DNA from: Herbidospora galbida
GTDB lineage: Bacteria; Actinomycetota; Actinomycetes; Streptosporangiales; Streptosporangiaceae
NCBI RefSeq assembly: GCF_005233835.1
Contig: NZ_SZQA01000017.1
Location: forward strand, 1 to 64,000
Direction: 5' to 3'
Length of the DNA stretch: 64,000 nt
The notes beneath the pieces were generated by a model. It ran no database searches and was not told the DNA's origin. It saw only the letters and a program-made list of their open reading frames with translations. Below are positions 9,500-19,086 of this stretch, in pieces. Made by a program: the position numbers and the translations under genes. Within the stretch, counting starts at the first letter, position 1. Every line of letters starts with the position of its first letter.

Positions 9500-10368
9500 G
9501 CGCGACGCTCCCCACCGTCTCCACCCCCGCCGAGGCGCCCCCGGAGCCACGGCCGCGCATGTTCTCGGCCACCGGCATCGCCGGGCTCGCCCTGCTCAGT
9601 TTCCTCGGCGCGCTCGCCGTCCTCGGCCCGATCCTGGTGCCCTGGACGGCCGCCGACCGCGACTTCGAGGCCTTCCTGCAGCCGCCCTCGGCGAACCACC
9701 CCTTCGGCACGACCGCCTCCGGCGGCGACATCCTCGTGCTGACCCTGCTGGGGCTGCGGAGGTCGCTGCTCATCGGGCTCGTGGTGGCCGTCGCGGCGAC
9801 GACGATCGCGGCGCTGGTGGGGGCGTTCGCGGGCTACTTCCTCGGCTGGGTCGACCGCACCCTGATGTGGGTCACCGACCTGCTGCTCGTCATCCCGGCC
9901 TTCCTCGTCGTCGCGGTCGTGTCGTCGGGGCAGGACGACTGGATCGCCCTGGTCGTGCTGCTGACGGCGTTCATGTGGATGGTCACGGCGAAGGCGGTGC
10001 GCGGGTCCACCATCGTGATGCGCGACCGCGAATACGTGAAGGCGGCCCGGTTCATGGGCGTGCCGTCGCACCGCATCGTGCTGCGGCACGTCGTCCCGAA
10101 CCTCGCGTCGCTGCTCGTCGCCGACGCCACCGTGAACGTCGGCGCGGCGATCCTCGCCGAGACGTCGCTGTCCTACTTCGGGTTCGGGGTGGTGCCGCCC
10201 GAGGTGTCGCTCGGGTCGCTGATCGCCGACGGGGCGCCCACCGCGCTCTACGCGCCCTGGACCTTCTGGTGGGCGACCGGCCTGCTCATCGCCCTGATCG
10301 TCGCGGTCAACCTGGTCGGCGACGACCTGCGCGACCGGTTCGACCCGGCCCTGCGAGCGTCCCGATGA
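9496..10368 (+). CDS. Second importer: OppC/DppC-type permease
   Basis: A 290-residue permease whose ATG overlaps the stop of the OppB-type gene (ATGA). A Pro-rich cytoplasmic N-terminus precedes the first helix (about 28-50), the 'HPFGTTASGGDILVLTLLGLRRSLLIG' OppC-type region and an EAA loop (KAARFMGVPSHRIVLRHVVPN). It partners the permease at 8555-9499 and is powered by the fused ATPase that follows, again through an ATGA overlap. Confidence 0.92.
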   Translation: MSATLPTVSTPAEAPPEPRPRMFSATGIAGLALLSFLGALAVLGPILVPWTAADRDFEAFLQPPSANHPFGTTASGGDILVLTLLGLRRSLLIGLVVAVAATTIAALVGAFAGYFLGWVDRTLMWVTDLLLVIPAFLVVAVVSSGQDDWIALVVLLTAFMWMVTAKAVRGSTIVMRDREYVKAARFMGVPSHRIVLRHVVPNLASLLVADATVNVGAAILAETSLSYFGFGVVPPEVSLGSLIADGAPTALYAPWTFWWATGLLIALIVAVNLVGDDLRDRFDPALRASR

Positions 10369-12044
10369 TCGACGTCACCGACCTCTCCGTCTCCTTCGGG
10401 ACCACCCCGGCCGTTCAGGGCCTGAGCTTCTCCGTCGCGCGGGGCGAGGTCCTCGGGCTCATCGGGGAGTCGGGCTCCGGCAAGTCGGCGACCGCGCTGG
10501 CCGTCATGGGGCTGCTGCCGCCCACGGCGTCCACGACCGGGTCGATCCGGCTGGACGGCGAGGAGCTCACCACCGCCGGAGAGAAGCGGCTGACCGCGCT
10601 TCGCGGCCGGGCGATGGCCATCGTGTTCCAGGACCCGCTGCAGGCGTTCACCCCCGTCCACCGCGTCGGGGCGCAGATCGCCGAGGCGATCAGGGCCCAC
10701 CAGCGGGTGCCCCGGAAGGTCGCCGCGCGGCGGGCGGTGGAACTGCTCGACCTGGTCGGCATCCGCGACCCCCACCAGCGGGCCAGGTCCTATCCCCACG
10801 AGTTCTCCGGCGGCATGCGGCAGCGCGCGCTCATCGCGATGGCCGTCGCCAACCGCCCCGACCTGCTCATCGCCGACGAGCCGACGACCGCGCTCGACGT
10901 GACCGTCCAGGCCCACATCCTCGACGTGCTGAAGACCGCGCAGCGCGAGACCGGCGCCGCGCTGCTGCTCATCACCCACGACCTCTCCGTGGTCGCCAGG
11001 GCCGCCGACCGCGTCCACGTCCTGCGGGGCGGCCTGACCGTCGAGACCGGGACCGTCGAGGAGGTGCTGCGGGCGCCGCGGGAGACGTACACGAAGACCC
11101 TGATCGCGGCGATGGAGGCCGGCGACCGGCCCGCGGCCGCGCGGCCGGTCCGGACCGTTCTCGAGGTGCGCGACCTGGTCCGCCACCACCCGGGCGTCAG
11201 GGCGGTCGACGGGGTCAGCTTCGACCTGCGCTCGGGCGAGACCCTCGGGCTCGTCGGCGAGTCGGGGTCGGGCAAGACCACGCTCCTCATGGAGATCATG
11301 GCGCTGGCCCGGCCGCAGCGGGGCCGCATCACCGTGCTCGGCCGCGACACCGCCCAGCTGTCGCGGCGCGACCGCCGGCGCGTCCGGCGCGACCTGCAGA
11401 TCGTCTTCCAGGACCCGTCGGCCTCGCTCGACCCGCGCATGACCGTCGGCGCGATCGTCGCCGAGCCGCTCCTCACCCACGGCCGCTCACCGGGACGGGT
11501 CCCCGAGCTGCTGGCGCAGGTGGGCCTGCCTGCCGCCTACGCCGCCCGCCACCCCGTCCACCTCTCCGGCGGCCAGCGCCAGCGGGTGGCCATCGCCAGG
11601 GCCATCGCGCTCGACCCGGCGGTGCTGGTGCTCGACGAACCCGTCTCGGCCCTCGACCCGACCATCCGCGCCGAGATCGTCGGGCTGCTGGAGAACCTGC
11701 GCGCCGAACGCGGCCTGTCCTACCTGTTCGTCGCGCACGACCTGCCGCTGATCCGGCGCATCGCCGACCGCGTCGCGGTCATGTACCGGGGCCGTATCGC
11801 CGAGATCGGCCCGGCCCACCAGGTGTTCACCGCCCCCGGCCATCCGTACACCCGAGCCCTGCTGCGCGCCTCCGCCCTGCGCGACGACGACCCGCCGATC
11901 GCCACGGGCTGCCGTTTCCGCCCCCGCTGTCCCCTGTACGCCGAGCTCCCCGCCGCCCCGAGATCCCGCTGCGTCACCGAGGAACCCGAGATCAGCGGCG
12001 ACTCGGGAGCCGCCTGCCACCACCATCCAGGAGAAGCACCGTGA
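10365..12044 (+). CDS. Second importer: fused OppD-OppF ATPase (two ABC domains)
   Basis: A 559-residue protein with two complete nucleotide-binding domains on one chain. The first has Walker A GESGSGKS and signature FSGGMRQR; the second has GESGSGKT and LSGGQRQR, each followed by Walker B and an HDLS/HDLP switch. The first domain matches OppD and the second OppF, but only the C-terminal end carries the oligo_HPY Cys-rich tail (GCRFRPRC...C). Fusion fixes the D:F stoichiometry, unlike the split pair of the first importer. It starts at the ATGA overlap and is coupled to the downstream binding protein by GTGA. Confidence 0.93.
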   Translation: MIDVTDLSVSFGTTPAVQGLSFSVARGEVLGLIGESGSGKSATALAVMGLLPPTASTTGSIRLDGEELTTAGEKRLTALRGRAMAIVFQDPLQAFTPVHRVGAQIAEAIRAHQRVPRKVAARRAVELLDLVGIRDPHQRARSYPHEFSGGMRQRALIAMAVANRPDLLIADEPTTALDVTVQAHILDVLKTAQRETGAALLLITHDLSVVARAADRVHVLRGGLTVETGTVEEVLRAPRETYTKTLIAAMEAGDRPAAARPVRTVLEVRDLVRHHPGVRAVDGVSFDLRSGETLGLVGESGSGKTTLLMEIMALARPQRGRITVLGRDTAQLSRRDRRRVRRDLQIVFQDPSASLDPRMTVGAIVAEPLLTHGRSPGRVPELLAQVGLPAAYAARHPVHLSGGQRQRVAIARAIALDPAVLVLDEPVSALDPTIRAEIVGLLENLRAERGLSYLFVAHDLPLIRRIADRVAVMYRGRIAEIGPAHQVFTAPGHPYTRALLRASALRDDDPPIATGCRFRPRCPLYAELPAAPRSRCVTEEPEISGDSGAACHHHPGEAP

Positions 12045-13714
12045 AACGCGCATGCGCCCTGCTACTGGCCCTGACGACCGCCGCCTGCGCGGCCCAGCCG
12101 GGAGCGCCCGGCGAGCAGGCCGCCCAGGTCACCGCGGCCGACCTCAACCTGACCCCGCGCGAGAAGATCAAGACCGGCGGCACCCTCCGCTGGGGCCTGA
12201 CCGAATATCCGGCCCAGTGGAACCAGAACCACATCGACGGCAACCACATCAACGTCAAGACCGTCATGGACGCCCTCATGCCCCGCCCGTTCCGCTCCGA
12301 CGAACACGGGGTGCCGGCGCTCGACGCCGACTACGTGGCCGCGGCCGACGTGACGGCGACCTCGCCGAAGCAGGTGGTGACGTACACCCTGAACCCCAAG
12401 GCCCGCTGGTCGACCGGTGAGCCGATCACCTGGGCCGACTACGACGCCCAGTGGAGGGCGCTGCGCGGCAAGGACCCGGCCTTCCACGTCGCCAACGTGA
12501 CCGGCTACCAGGACATCGCCTCGGTGACCAAGGGCAGGAACGACTTCCAGGTCGTGGTCACCTTCGCCCGGCCGTTCGGCGACTGGCGGTCGCTGTTCGC
12601 GCCGCTCTACCCGAAGAGCGCGACCGCCTCGCCGCAGAACTTCAACGCGGGCTGGGTCGGCAAGATCCCGGCCACGGCCGGTCCGTTCCGGTTCGGCGCC
12701 TTCGACACCCGGGCCAAGACGATCACCCTGAGCCGCGACCAGAAGTGGTGGGGCGAGCCCGCCAAGCTCGACTCGATCGTGTTCCGCGGCCTGGAGTCCG
12801 ACGCCCGCGTCGCCGCCTTCGCCAACGGCGAGCTCGACGTGTTCGACATCGGCCCGTCGGCGGCCGACCTCTCCCGCGCCAAGTCGGCCGAGGGCGCGGT
12901 GGTCCGCCAGGCGGCCGGTCCCGACTTCCGCCACTTCACCTTCAACGGCGAGAGCCCGATCCTCTCCGACGTCCGGGTCCGCCAGGCCGTCGCGCTCGGC
13001 ATCGACCGCGCGGTCATCGCCAAGAGCGATCTGAAGGGCCTCAACTGGCCGGTCACGCTGCTCGACAACCACTTCCTGATGAACAGCCAGCAGGGCTACC
13101 GCCCCAACGCCGGCGAACTCGCCGCCCCCGACGCCGCCCGCGCCGGCGCGCTGCTCGACGCGGCCGGCTGGCGCATGAACGGCTCGGTCCGCCAGAAGGC
13201 CGGCAAGCAGCTCGACCTGCGCTTCGTCATCCCCTCGGGCCTGCAGCTGGCCCGCTCGGAGGGCGAGATCACCCAGGCCATGCTGGCCAAGCTCGGCATC
13301 AAGCTGACGATCGAGACCGTGCCGAGCAACGACTTCTTCACCAAGTACGTCATCCCCGGCAACTACGACATCGCGCCCTTCTCGTATGTCGGCACCCCGT
13401 TCCCGGTCTCGGCCTCCTACGGCACCTACGCCGACGGCGTGCGCTCCCAGGGCGACGACATCTCGTGGAACGCCAACCTCGGCCGCAGCGGCAACGCCGA
13501 GATCGACGCGAAGCTGAGGGCGGCCATGGCCGAACTCGACCCCGGCAAGGCGCTGAAGCTGATCAACGAGGCCGACCGGCTGGTCTGGCGCGAGGTCAAC
13601 GTCCTGCCGCTCTACCAGCGGCCGCAGACCGTGGCCGTCGACGCCAAGCTCGCCAACGTCGGGGCCCGCGGGTTCCGCGACCTCGACTACGCCGACATCG
13701 GATTCGTGTCGTAG
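12041..13714 (+). CDS. Second importer: substrate-binding lipoprotein, family 5
   Basis: A 557-residue SBP_bac_5 protein starting at a GTG overlapping the ATPase stop. The signal is [16 protein letters not shown] with the lipobox cysteine at about residue 16. The N-terminal 'GGTLRWGLTEYPAQWNQNHIDG' and 'ARWSTGEPITWADYDAQWRAL' segments fit the family. It is clearly divergent from the binding protein at 2965-4710, which suggests a different ligand. It is the last gene of the importer block; the next gene starts 21 bp downstream. Confidence 0.92.
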   Translation: MKRACALLLALTTAACAAQPGAPGEQAAQVTAADLNLTPREKIKTGGTLRWGLTEYPAQWNQNHIDGNHINVKTVMDALMPRPFRSDEHGVPALDADYVAAADVTATSPKQVVTYTLNPKARWSTGEPITWADYDAQWRALRGKDPAFHVANVTGYQDIASVTKGRNDFQVVVTFARPFGDWRSLFAPLYPKSATASPQNFNAGWVGKIPATAGPFRFGAFDTRAKTITLSRDQKWWGEPAKLDSIVFRGLESDARVAAFANGELDVFDIGPSAADLSRAKSAEGAVVRQAAGPDFRHFTFNGESPILSDVRVRQAVALGIDRAVIAKSDLKGLNWPVTLLDNHFLMNSQQGYRPNAGELAAPDAARAGALLDAAGWRMNGSVRQKAGKQLDLRFVIPSGLQLARSEGEITQAMLAKLGIKLTIETVPSNDFFTKYVIPGNYDIAPFSYVGTPFPVSASYGTYADGVRSQGDDISWNANLGRSGNAEIDAKLRAAMAELDPGKALKLINEADRLVWREVNVLPLYQRPQTVAVDAKLANVGARGFRDLDYADIGFVS

Positions 13715-13735
13715 CCGTCCGATAGCGTCCGGGCC

Positions 13736-14815
13736 ATGGACCTGACATGGCCCCAAGTGCTGGCGTGGCGGCTCGGCCGTCAGTTCGTGACCTCCCCCGG
13801 CCCCGGCGCGGTGGCCGTGGCCGAACGGCTCTGCGGGGTGCAGGCTCAGGTCGCGTCCTCGGCCGAGCTGGCGATCTCCCTCCGGCTCGGCCGACCGGCC
13901 GGGCCGGAGATCGAGCAGGCCCTCTGGACCGACCAGACCCTCATCAAGACCTGGTCGATCCGGGGCACCCTGCACCTGCTGCCGACCGCGTCCTGGCCGG
14001 TCTACCGCGCGGTCCTGGGCACCCTCCGTTACTGGGACAAACCCTCCTGGCACCGGGGCAGCGGCGTGTCGGCCCAAGAGCTCGACGCCATCATCGGCGC
14101 GGTGCCCGAGGCGCTCGCGGGCGGGTCGCTGACCAGGGAGGAACTGGTCGACGCGGTGATCGCGGTGACCGGCGACGAGCACCTGCGCGAGAAGCTGGCC
14201 TCCGGCTGGGGCCAGCTGTTCAAACCGCTGAGCTTCCTCGGCGAGCTCTGCCACGGGGTGCCGCGCGGCGGCAAGGTGACGTTCACGGTGCCGCCGAGGG
14301 TGGGGGAGATGTCGCCCGAGGAGGGCGGCGTCGAGCTGCTGCGGGCCTTCCTGGGCGCCCACGGCCCGGCGAGCATGGCCGCCTTCGACGGGTGGCTGTT
14401 CCGGGGGCTGACCCGGCGCGCGGTCCTCCGCCGGTGGTTCGCCGATCTCGCACCCGCGACGATCACCGTCGAGGGCGAGGAGCTGTTCGTCCTCCCCGAA
14501 CACGTCGACGACCTGAGGGCGGCCCGTCCGTCGGAGGAGACCTACCTGCTGGCCGGCTTCGACCAATACGTCATGGGCGCCCCCCGCGACCTGGAGCCCC
14601 TCCTGCCGGCGGCCGCCAAGGCGGCGGTCAGCAGAACGGCGGGCTGGATCTCCCCGGTCGTGGTCCACCGGGGCCGCGTGGTCGGCACCTGGGACGCCCG
14701 CGACGGCGTGCTGACCGCGACCATGCTGGAGGAGGCGCCCGGCGTGGAGAAGGCGGCCGAGAAGGTCGTCGACGTCCTGGACAGACCCCTCACGGTCGTG
14801 GTGACCCGGGCCTGA
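13736..14815 (+). CDS. Winged-helix DNA-binding domain protein (HTH_42, YcaQ/AlkX-like family)
   Basis: A 359-residue protein with the layout of HTH_42 proteins: N-terminal 'QVLAWRLGRQFV...VAERLCGVQAQVASSAELAISLRLG', then 'LIKTWSIRGTLHLLP' and a C-terminal 'YLLAGFDQYVMG' segment. Some relatives (AlkZ/YcaQ) are DNA glycosylases that unhook crosslinks through a QxQ motif; here 'GVQAQV' preserves QAQ, so a repair role is possible but unproven. There is no clear ribosome-binding site; a TAGCGT-like hexamer just upstream suggests a leaderless transcript. Its 3' end overlaps the convergent pxpC by 26 bp. Confidence 0.8.
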   Translation: MDLTWPQVLAWRLGRQFVTSPGPGAVAVAERLCGVQAQVASSAELAISLRLGRPAGPEIEQALWTDQTLIKTWSIRGTLHLLPTASWPVYRAVLGTLRYWDKPSWHRGSGVSAQELDAIIGAVPEALAGGSLTREELVDAVIAVTGDEHLREKLASGWGQLFKPLSFLGELCHGVPRGGKVTFTVPPRVGEMSPEEGGVELLRAFLGAHGPASMAAFDGWLFRGLTRRAVLRRWFADLAPATITVEGEELFVLPEHVDDLRAARPSEETYLLAGFDQYVMGAPRDLEPLLPAAAKAAVSRTAGWISPVVVHRGRVVGTWDARDGVLTATMLEEAPGVEKAAEKVVDVLDRPLTVVVTRA

Positions 14816-15713
14816 CCGGCCGGAAGCGGAGCCGGTCGCCCGGCCTGAGCTGGGCCACCTTCGGCAGGTCCGCCGTGGTCACGACGCCGATCACCGGATA
14901 GCCGCCGGTCGGCGGGTGGTCGGCGAGGAAGACGATGGGCTGGCCGTCCGGCGGCACCTGGATCGCGCCCGCGACCATGCCCTCACTGGGCAGCTCCCCG
15001 GTCCGCGCCCGCCTGAGCGCCGTCCCGGTCAGCCGCGCCCCGACCCGGTTGCTGTCCTGACTCACTCTGTACGCCCCCGCGCACAACGTGGCGAAACCGT
15101 CGTCGGTGAACCAGTCGTCCCGGGGCCCGCGCACCACCTCGACGGCCGGGTCGGCCGAGATAGGGCGCTGCGGCGCGACGTCGGCGTGCAGTCCGAACAT
15201 CGGCTCACCCAGCGGCAGGACCGTTCCCGCCGCCAGCGGCGCGGGCCCGAGCCCGGAGAGCGAGTCGGTCGACCTGCTGCCCAGCACCGGCGGCACGCAG
15301 ATCCCGCCCCTGACGGCCACATAGGTCCGCAGTCCCTCGTAGGGCGCGCCGATCTCCAGCGTCCGCCCGGGAGCCACCCAGAAGGGCGCCCACATGCCGC
15401 CCGTCGAGGTCGGCGCCGGCGCTCCGGCCAGCGCCACCCATGCACCCCGTCCGAACCTGAGCGTCGCCCCGCCGAAGGTGAGCTCGATCGCGGCGGCGTC
15501 CTCGGCGTTGCCCACCAGCCGGTTGGCCAGCCGCAGGCTCGGCAGGTCGGCCGCCCCCGACCGGGGCACGCCGAGATGGGCGAAGCCGCGCCGTCCGAAG
15601 TCCTGGACGGTGGCGTAGGGACCGGGGACGACGACCTCGACGTCGCGTCCTTCCGCGCCGGACGGGTCGCGATGGCCCCCGCCGGAGATCTCGTGATCTG
15701 GTCGTCCGGTCAC
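14790..15713 (-). CDS. pxpC: 5-oxoprolinase subunit C (biotin-dependent carboxyltransferase family, KipA/AHS2)
   Basis: A 307-residue protein. The GTG at 15713 is chosen because it overlaps the pxpB stop (GTGA); homology starts at 'VEVVVPGPYATVQDFGRRGFAHLGVPRSGAAD', the AHS2 signature. With PxpA and PxpB it forms the ATP-dependent prokaryotic enzyme that opens 5-oxoproline (pyroglutamate) to glutamate in the cytoplasm. Related AHS1-AHS2 pairs occur in allophanate and urea carboxylases, but adjacency to PxpA points to 5-oxoprolinase. The C-terminal 26 bp overlap the convergent winged-helix gene. Confidence 0.9.
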   Translation of the reverse strand: MTGRPDHEISGGGHRDPSGAEGRDVEVVVPGPYATVQDFGRRGFAHLGVPRSGAADLPSLRLANRLVGNAEDAAAIELTFGGATLRFGRGAWVALAGAPAPTSTGGMWAPFWVAPGRTLEIGAPYEGLRTYVAVRGGICVPPVLGSRSTDSLSGLGPAPLAAGTVLPLGEPMFGLHADVAPQRPISADPAVEVVRGPRDDWFTDDGFATLCAGAYRVSQDSNRVGARLTGTALRRARTGELPSEGMVAGAIQVPPDGQPIVFLADHPPTGGYPVIGVVTTADLPKVAQLRPGDRLRFRPVRPGSPRP

Positions 15714-16297
15714 GCGGCGACCATCCGGACCCGCGTGCCCGGCCTGAGCAGGGCGGGGGAGTCGCTCGTCACGTCCCACACCGAGAGGGTGGTGTGTCCC
15801 AGCAGGCGCCAGCCTCCCGGTGAGGCGGCGGGATACACCGCCGAATAGGCCCCGGCGATCGCCACCGCCCCGGCCGGCACGGCGGTCCGCGGCCGGTCGA
15901 GCCGGGAGACGTGCAGAGAGGAGTCGAGGCCCACCAGGTAGGCGAACCCCGGTGCGAAGCCCAGCCACCCGGCCACGAACTTCGAGCCCGTGTGCCGGGC
16001 GATCACCTCGTCGACGGAGATCCCCGCCAGCGCGGCCACGTCGGCGAGGTCGGCGCCGTCGTACACGACCGGGATCTCGACCGTCTCCCCGCCCGCGTCG
16101 TGCAGGGGGGCGTGGTCGAGCTGCTCGATCAGGGGGATCAGCTGCTCGGCCCGGCCGCCCACCACCAGCACCGTCTCGGGCCCCGGGACGATCTCCTCCA
16201 CGTCGGTGAGCAGCCGCAGACGGGCGTCGAGCCGGTGGGAGGCGGCCAGGGAGCCCGTCTCGACGAGCAGGGCGCGCTCGCCCACCCGCCGGATCAC
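15710..16297 (-). CDS. pxpB: 5-oxoprolinase subunit B (KipI/AHS1 family)
   Basis: A 195-residue protein from the GTG at 16297 that overlaps the pxpA stop (GTGA). It carries the AHS1 pattern: a middle 'VEIPVVYDGADLADVAALAGISVDEVIARHTG' and then 'GWLGFAPGFAYLVGLDSSLHVSRLDRPRTAVPAGAVAIAG'. It acts as a complex with PxpC to activate 5-oxoproline for ATP-driven ring opening by PxpA. In Bacillus the homologue KipI also inhibits the KinA kinase, but no such partner is seen here. It is translationally coupled on both sides. Confidence 0.9.
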   Translation of the reverse strand: MIRRVGERALLVETGSLAASHRLDARLRLLTDVEEIVPGPETVLVVGGRAEQLIPLIEQLDHAPLHDAGGETVEIPVVYDGADLADVAALAGISVDEVIARHTGSKFVAGWLGFAPGFAYLVGLDSSLHVSRLDRPRTAVPAGAVAIAGAYSAVYPAASPGGWRLLGHTTLSVWDVTSDSPALLRPGTRVRMVAA

Positions 16298-17034
16298 GCG
16301 AACGCCTCTACGGCCACACCCGCGCCGGTCAGCGCGTCGCGGACGGCGCGCGCGAGGCCTACCGCACCCGGAGTGTCGCCGTGGACGCAGATCGACCGCG
16401 CCTCCACCCGCACCTGCGACCCGTCGACGGCCGTCACGACGCCCTCGCGGGCCATCCGGACCGCCCGCGCGGCCACCTCGCCGGGATCGTGCAGCACCGA
16501 ACCGGGTTCGCGCCGCGACACCAGGGCGCCCTCGGGGGTGTACGCCCGGTCGGCGAAGCACTCGGCCACGGTCGGCGCCCCCAGCCCGTGGACCGCCGAC
16601 CCCGGCAGCGTCAGCACCGGCAGCGGGCCGTAGTCGGTCACCGCCTCGACCACGGCGCGCGCCTGCACCGCGTCCCAGATCACCCGGTTGTAGAGCGCTC
16701 CATGCGGCTTCACGTAGGTGACCCGCCCGCCGACGGCCCGCGCGATCCCGTCGACCGCCGCCAGCTGGTAGAGGATCTCGGCCCGCAGCTCCTCGGCCGG
16801 CACGTCCATCTCACGCCGCCCGAACCCCGCCAGGTCGCGGTAGGAGACCTGCGCGCCGATCGCCACGCCGCGGGCGACCGCCGCCTCGCACACCCGGCGG
16901 ATCGTCAGGGGGTCGCCCGCGTGGAAGCCGCAGGCCACGTTGGCGCTGGTCACGATCTCCAGGAGCGCGTCGTCGTCGCCCAGCGTCCAGGCCCCGAACC
17001 CCTCGCCGAGGTCGGCGTTCAGGTCGATCCTCAT
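16294..17034 (-). CDS. pxpA: 5-oxoprolinase subunit A (LamB/YcsF family)
   Basis: A 246-residue protein opening with MRIDLNADLGEGFG, followed by 'ANVACGFHAGDP' and 'VTYVKPHGALYN', the three hallmark motifs of PxpA. Length is typical (about 250). It hydrolyses the phosphorylated 5-oxoproline formed with PxpB/PxpC. Pyroglutamate is released when peptides with N-terminal Gln are degraded, so location beside two peptide importers makes metabolic sense (inference). It starts 10 bp after the stop of the 520-residue unknown gene, so all four genes are probably one operon. Confidence 0.93.
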   Translation of the reverse strand: MRIDLNADLGEGFGAWTLGDDDALLEIVTSANVACGFHAGDPLTIRRVCEAAVARGVAIGAQVSYRDLAGFGRREMDVPAEELRAEILYQLAAVDGIARAVGGRVTYVKPHGALYNRVIWDAVQARAVVEAVTDYGPLPVLTLPGSAVHGLGAPTVAECFADRAYTPEGALVSRREPGSVLHDPGEVAARAVRMAREGVVTAVDGSQVRVEARSICVHGDTPGAVGLARAVRDALTGAGVAVEAFA

Positions 17035-17044
17035 GATCCCCAGC

Positions 17045-18607
17045 CTAGAGGGGCGGCTCGTCGGGGATGTCGGCGATGTCGTCGAGGGCGGCGGCGAGTT
17101 CGTCGGGGTGGTCGCCGATGCGCTCGGCGATCTCGATCAGCACGTGTAACACGTCGTGGCGGTCGTGGCCGAGGTCGATCAGGCGCTGGGCCGCCTCCCA
17201 CATCTGGGGCGGGTCGCCGTCCCACAGGCGCTTGGCGATCTCCTCGTGCCAGGCCAGGTGCTCGGCGAAGTCGGGCCGCGACAGCTCCCCGGCGTGGTCC
17301 ATCTCCAGCAGGATCCGCCGGTCGGCCTCGTCGGCGGGGTTGAGGCGGTCGAGTTCGACGTCGCCGTACATGCCCTGGAGGACCGGGAACACGAACGCCC
17401 GCCGCGCGAGCGCGGAGAGGTCGCCGTCGGGCAGCAGCCGCTCGACCAGCTCGCGGTCGAGCCCGAACGACGTCGGGTCGCGGTAGGCCACGCCGAACCG
17501 GGCGGTCGCCTCCCAGACCGCGTCGAGCGTCGCCCTGATCGCCTGGTCGGGCAGGCCGATGCGGGCCCCCGCGAAGCGCACCCAGGCGGCCAGCACGTGG
17601 GGCATGGCGTCCTGCTGCGCCGGGGTCAGCATGATCTTCCGGGGCAGCCAGTCGAGCAGGAACGTCTCGCACTTGGCCGGGCTGACCCGGTGCGGACGGC
17701 CGAAATCCTGGTCGCAGCCGTAGTCGATGATGTGGTCGGCGCAGCGCGAGGCCGCCGACGGGTCGCTCAGGTTCTCGGCCGCGTCGCTGGCCAGGAACTC
17801 GGCCGCGAGCATGGCCCGCCGCTCCCGCGTGTAGGGCGCCTCGCTGTGGGCCGGGGCCGGCCGCTTCCGGCCGGGCGGCAGCGCCTTGATCCGGGAGCGC
17901 GCGAAGGCGTGGTAGGCCGAATAGCTGTCGCTGACGACCTTGGGCGCCTTGCGGTCGTAGGCCTCCTCGCGGGCCGCCTTCATGGCGAACTCCAGCAGCG
18001 CCCGCGCCTGCTGCGGCTCGATCTCCTCGAACCGGAGCATCGGGTTGCCCGCGGCCTCTAGGCCGGCCTGCTCCAGCAGCTTGTCGACCTGCGTGGAGAC
18101 CCAGGCGTCGCGGGCCATGCCGCGCATGTTGTAGTCGACGACGAGCACCAGCGCGTGGGTGTCGTCGCCGTTGTAGGCGAAGGTGCTGACCACCGTGTCC
18201 TGGTCGCCGTAGATGTCGCGGGAGACATAGCAGCCCTGCGGCTTGACCGCGCCGACGCGGTCGGCCCAGCCGGGGCGGGCGACGTCGGACTCCATGAGGG
18301 CCAGCGCGGCCCCCTCGGCCTTGGCGGCCTGCCGGGCGGTGCCGAGGTAGGCGACCGAGATCAGCAGCGTGAGCGCGGCGGGCGTGCCCGCCTTGGCGGC
18401 GTAGTCGACGAGGCCCTCTCCGAGGATCTGCTCCACGTCGCCGCCGCGAAGCCGCTTCCCCCACCAGGCGCCCAGCATGTCGGACACCATGAGCTCGGCG
18501 TCCAGCGGACTCCTGACGGCGAGTAGCTCGCGGGCCGCGAGGAGCATCTCCGCGAAGACGTCGTCCGGCGGATTTTCCCGGGGATCTCGTCTCCGTCTTC
18601 GACTCAC
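17045..18607 (-). CDS. Unknown 520-residue cytoplasmic protein upstream of pxpABC
   Basis: I do not recognise a family. The GTG at 18607 is preferred because AGAAGG lies 7 bases upstream; an ATG at 18643 would add 12 residues. The protein is soluble, mostly helical, with an N-terminal Arg-rich patch and a D/E-rich C-terminus (DDIADIPDEPPL). A central block contains 'QGCYVSRDIYGDQDTVVSTFAYNGDDTHALVLVVDYNM', a helical segment with 'YAAYHAFARSR'-like spacing, and 'KCETFLLDWLPRKIMLTP', reminiscent of C-terminal helical domains of actinobacterial proteins of unknown function. It lies 10 bp upstream of pxpA in the same orientation. No catalytic motif is evident. Confidence 0.8.
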   Translation of the reverse strand: MSRRRRRDPRENPPDDVFAEMLLAARELLAVRSPLDAELMVSDMLGAWWGKRLRGGDVEQILGEGLVDYAAKAGTPAALTLLISVAYLGTARQAAKAEGAALALMESDVARPGWADRVGAVKPQGCYVSRDIYGDQDTVVSTFAYNGDDTHALVLVVDYNMRGMARDAWVSTQVDKLLEQAGLEAAGNPMLRFEEIEPQQARALLEFAMKAAREEAYDRKAPKVVSDSYSAYHAFARSRIKALPPGRKRPAPAHSEAPYTRERRAMLAAEFLASDAAENLSDPSAASRCADHIIDYGCDQDFGRPHRVSPAKCETFLLDWLPRKIMLTPAQQDAMPHVLAAWVRFAGARIGLPDQAIRATLDAVWEATARFGVAYRDPTSFGLDRELVERLLPDGDLSALARRAFVFPVLQGMYGDVELDRLNPADEADRRILLEMDHAGELSRPDFAEHLAWHEEIAKRLWDGDPPQMWEAAQRLIDLGHDRHDVLHVLIEIAERIGDHPDELAAALDDIADIPDEPPL

Positions 18608-18673
18608 TGTTCTACCTTCTCGCATTACGACGCCAAAAGGCACCGTAACGCGGCCCGGTGACTACCCCGTTAT

Positions 18674-18928
18674 TTATCTCCTGCCCGGAGGCGCGGAGTT
18701 GACCAGGGCGAGAAGGTGCTCCCGGGCGATGCGTTCGATGCTCGCGGGAGTGACGTCGACACCGAGGTGCTCGGTGCAGGCCCAGACGTCGTCGACGCAT
18801 CGTTCGACGGTGACCAGGGGGACGGTGAGGAATTCCTCGGAGAGCCGGGCGGTGAGGGCCTCACGTGTTCCAGCGCGTGTCGCGGCGGCTGTGGAGCTCG
18901 TGGCGAGAGTAGGCATAGAGGCAGGCAT
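18674..18928 (-). CDS. Small DUF3562-like three-helix-bundle protein
   Basis: About 84 residues if the ATG at 18928 is used (an ATG at 18916 is also possible; upstream extension lacks conserved-looking sequence). The C-terminal 55 residues (ALTARLSEEF, then VERCVDDVWACTEHLGVDV, then PASIERIAREHLLAL) match the pattern of the short actinobacterial 'three-helix bundle dimerization domain' proteins, which have a Val-x-x-Cys/Leu-Val-x-Asp helix. Such proteins are usually orphan genes of unknown role. It shares a divergent region of about 160 bp with the HhH-GPD gene. Confidence 0.65.
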   Translation of the reverse strand: MPASMPTLATSSTAAATRAGTREALTARLSEEFLTVPLVTVERCVDDVWACTEHLGVDVTPASIERIAREHLLALVNSAPPGRR

Positions 18929-19086
18929 CCTCGCTGAATGTGGGAATTCCGGTGCTCGGTGGGGCACCGGTTGTCGGGCGAAAGTGCCGTCTCTCATTCC
19001 ATAACTTTCCGCGCTGGTGTCAACCCTCCGCGTGGTTTTGTTACATGAGCCAAACACACCAGGGTGACGCGTGCGAAGCTGGAAAC

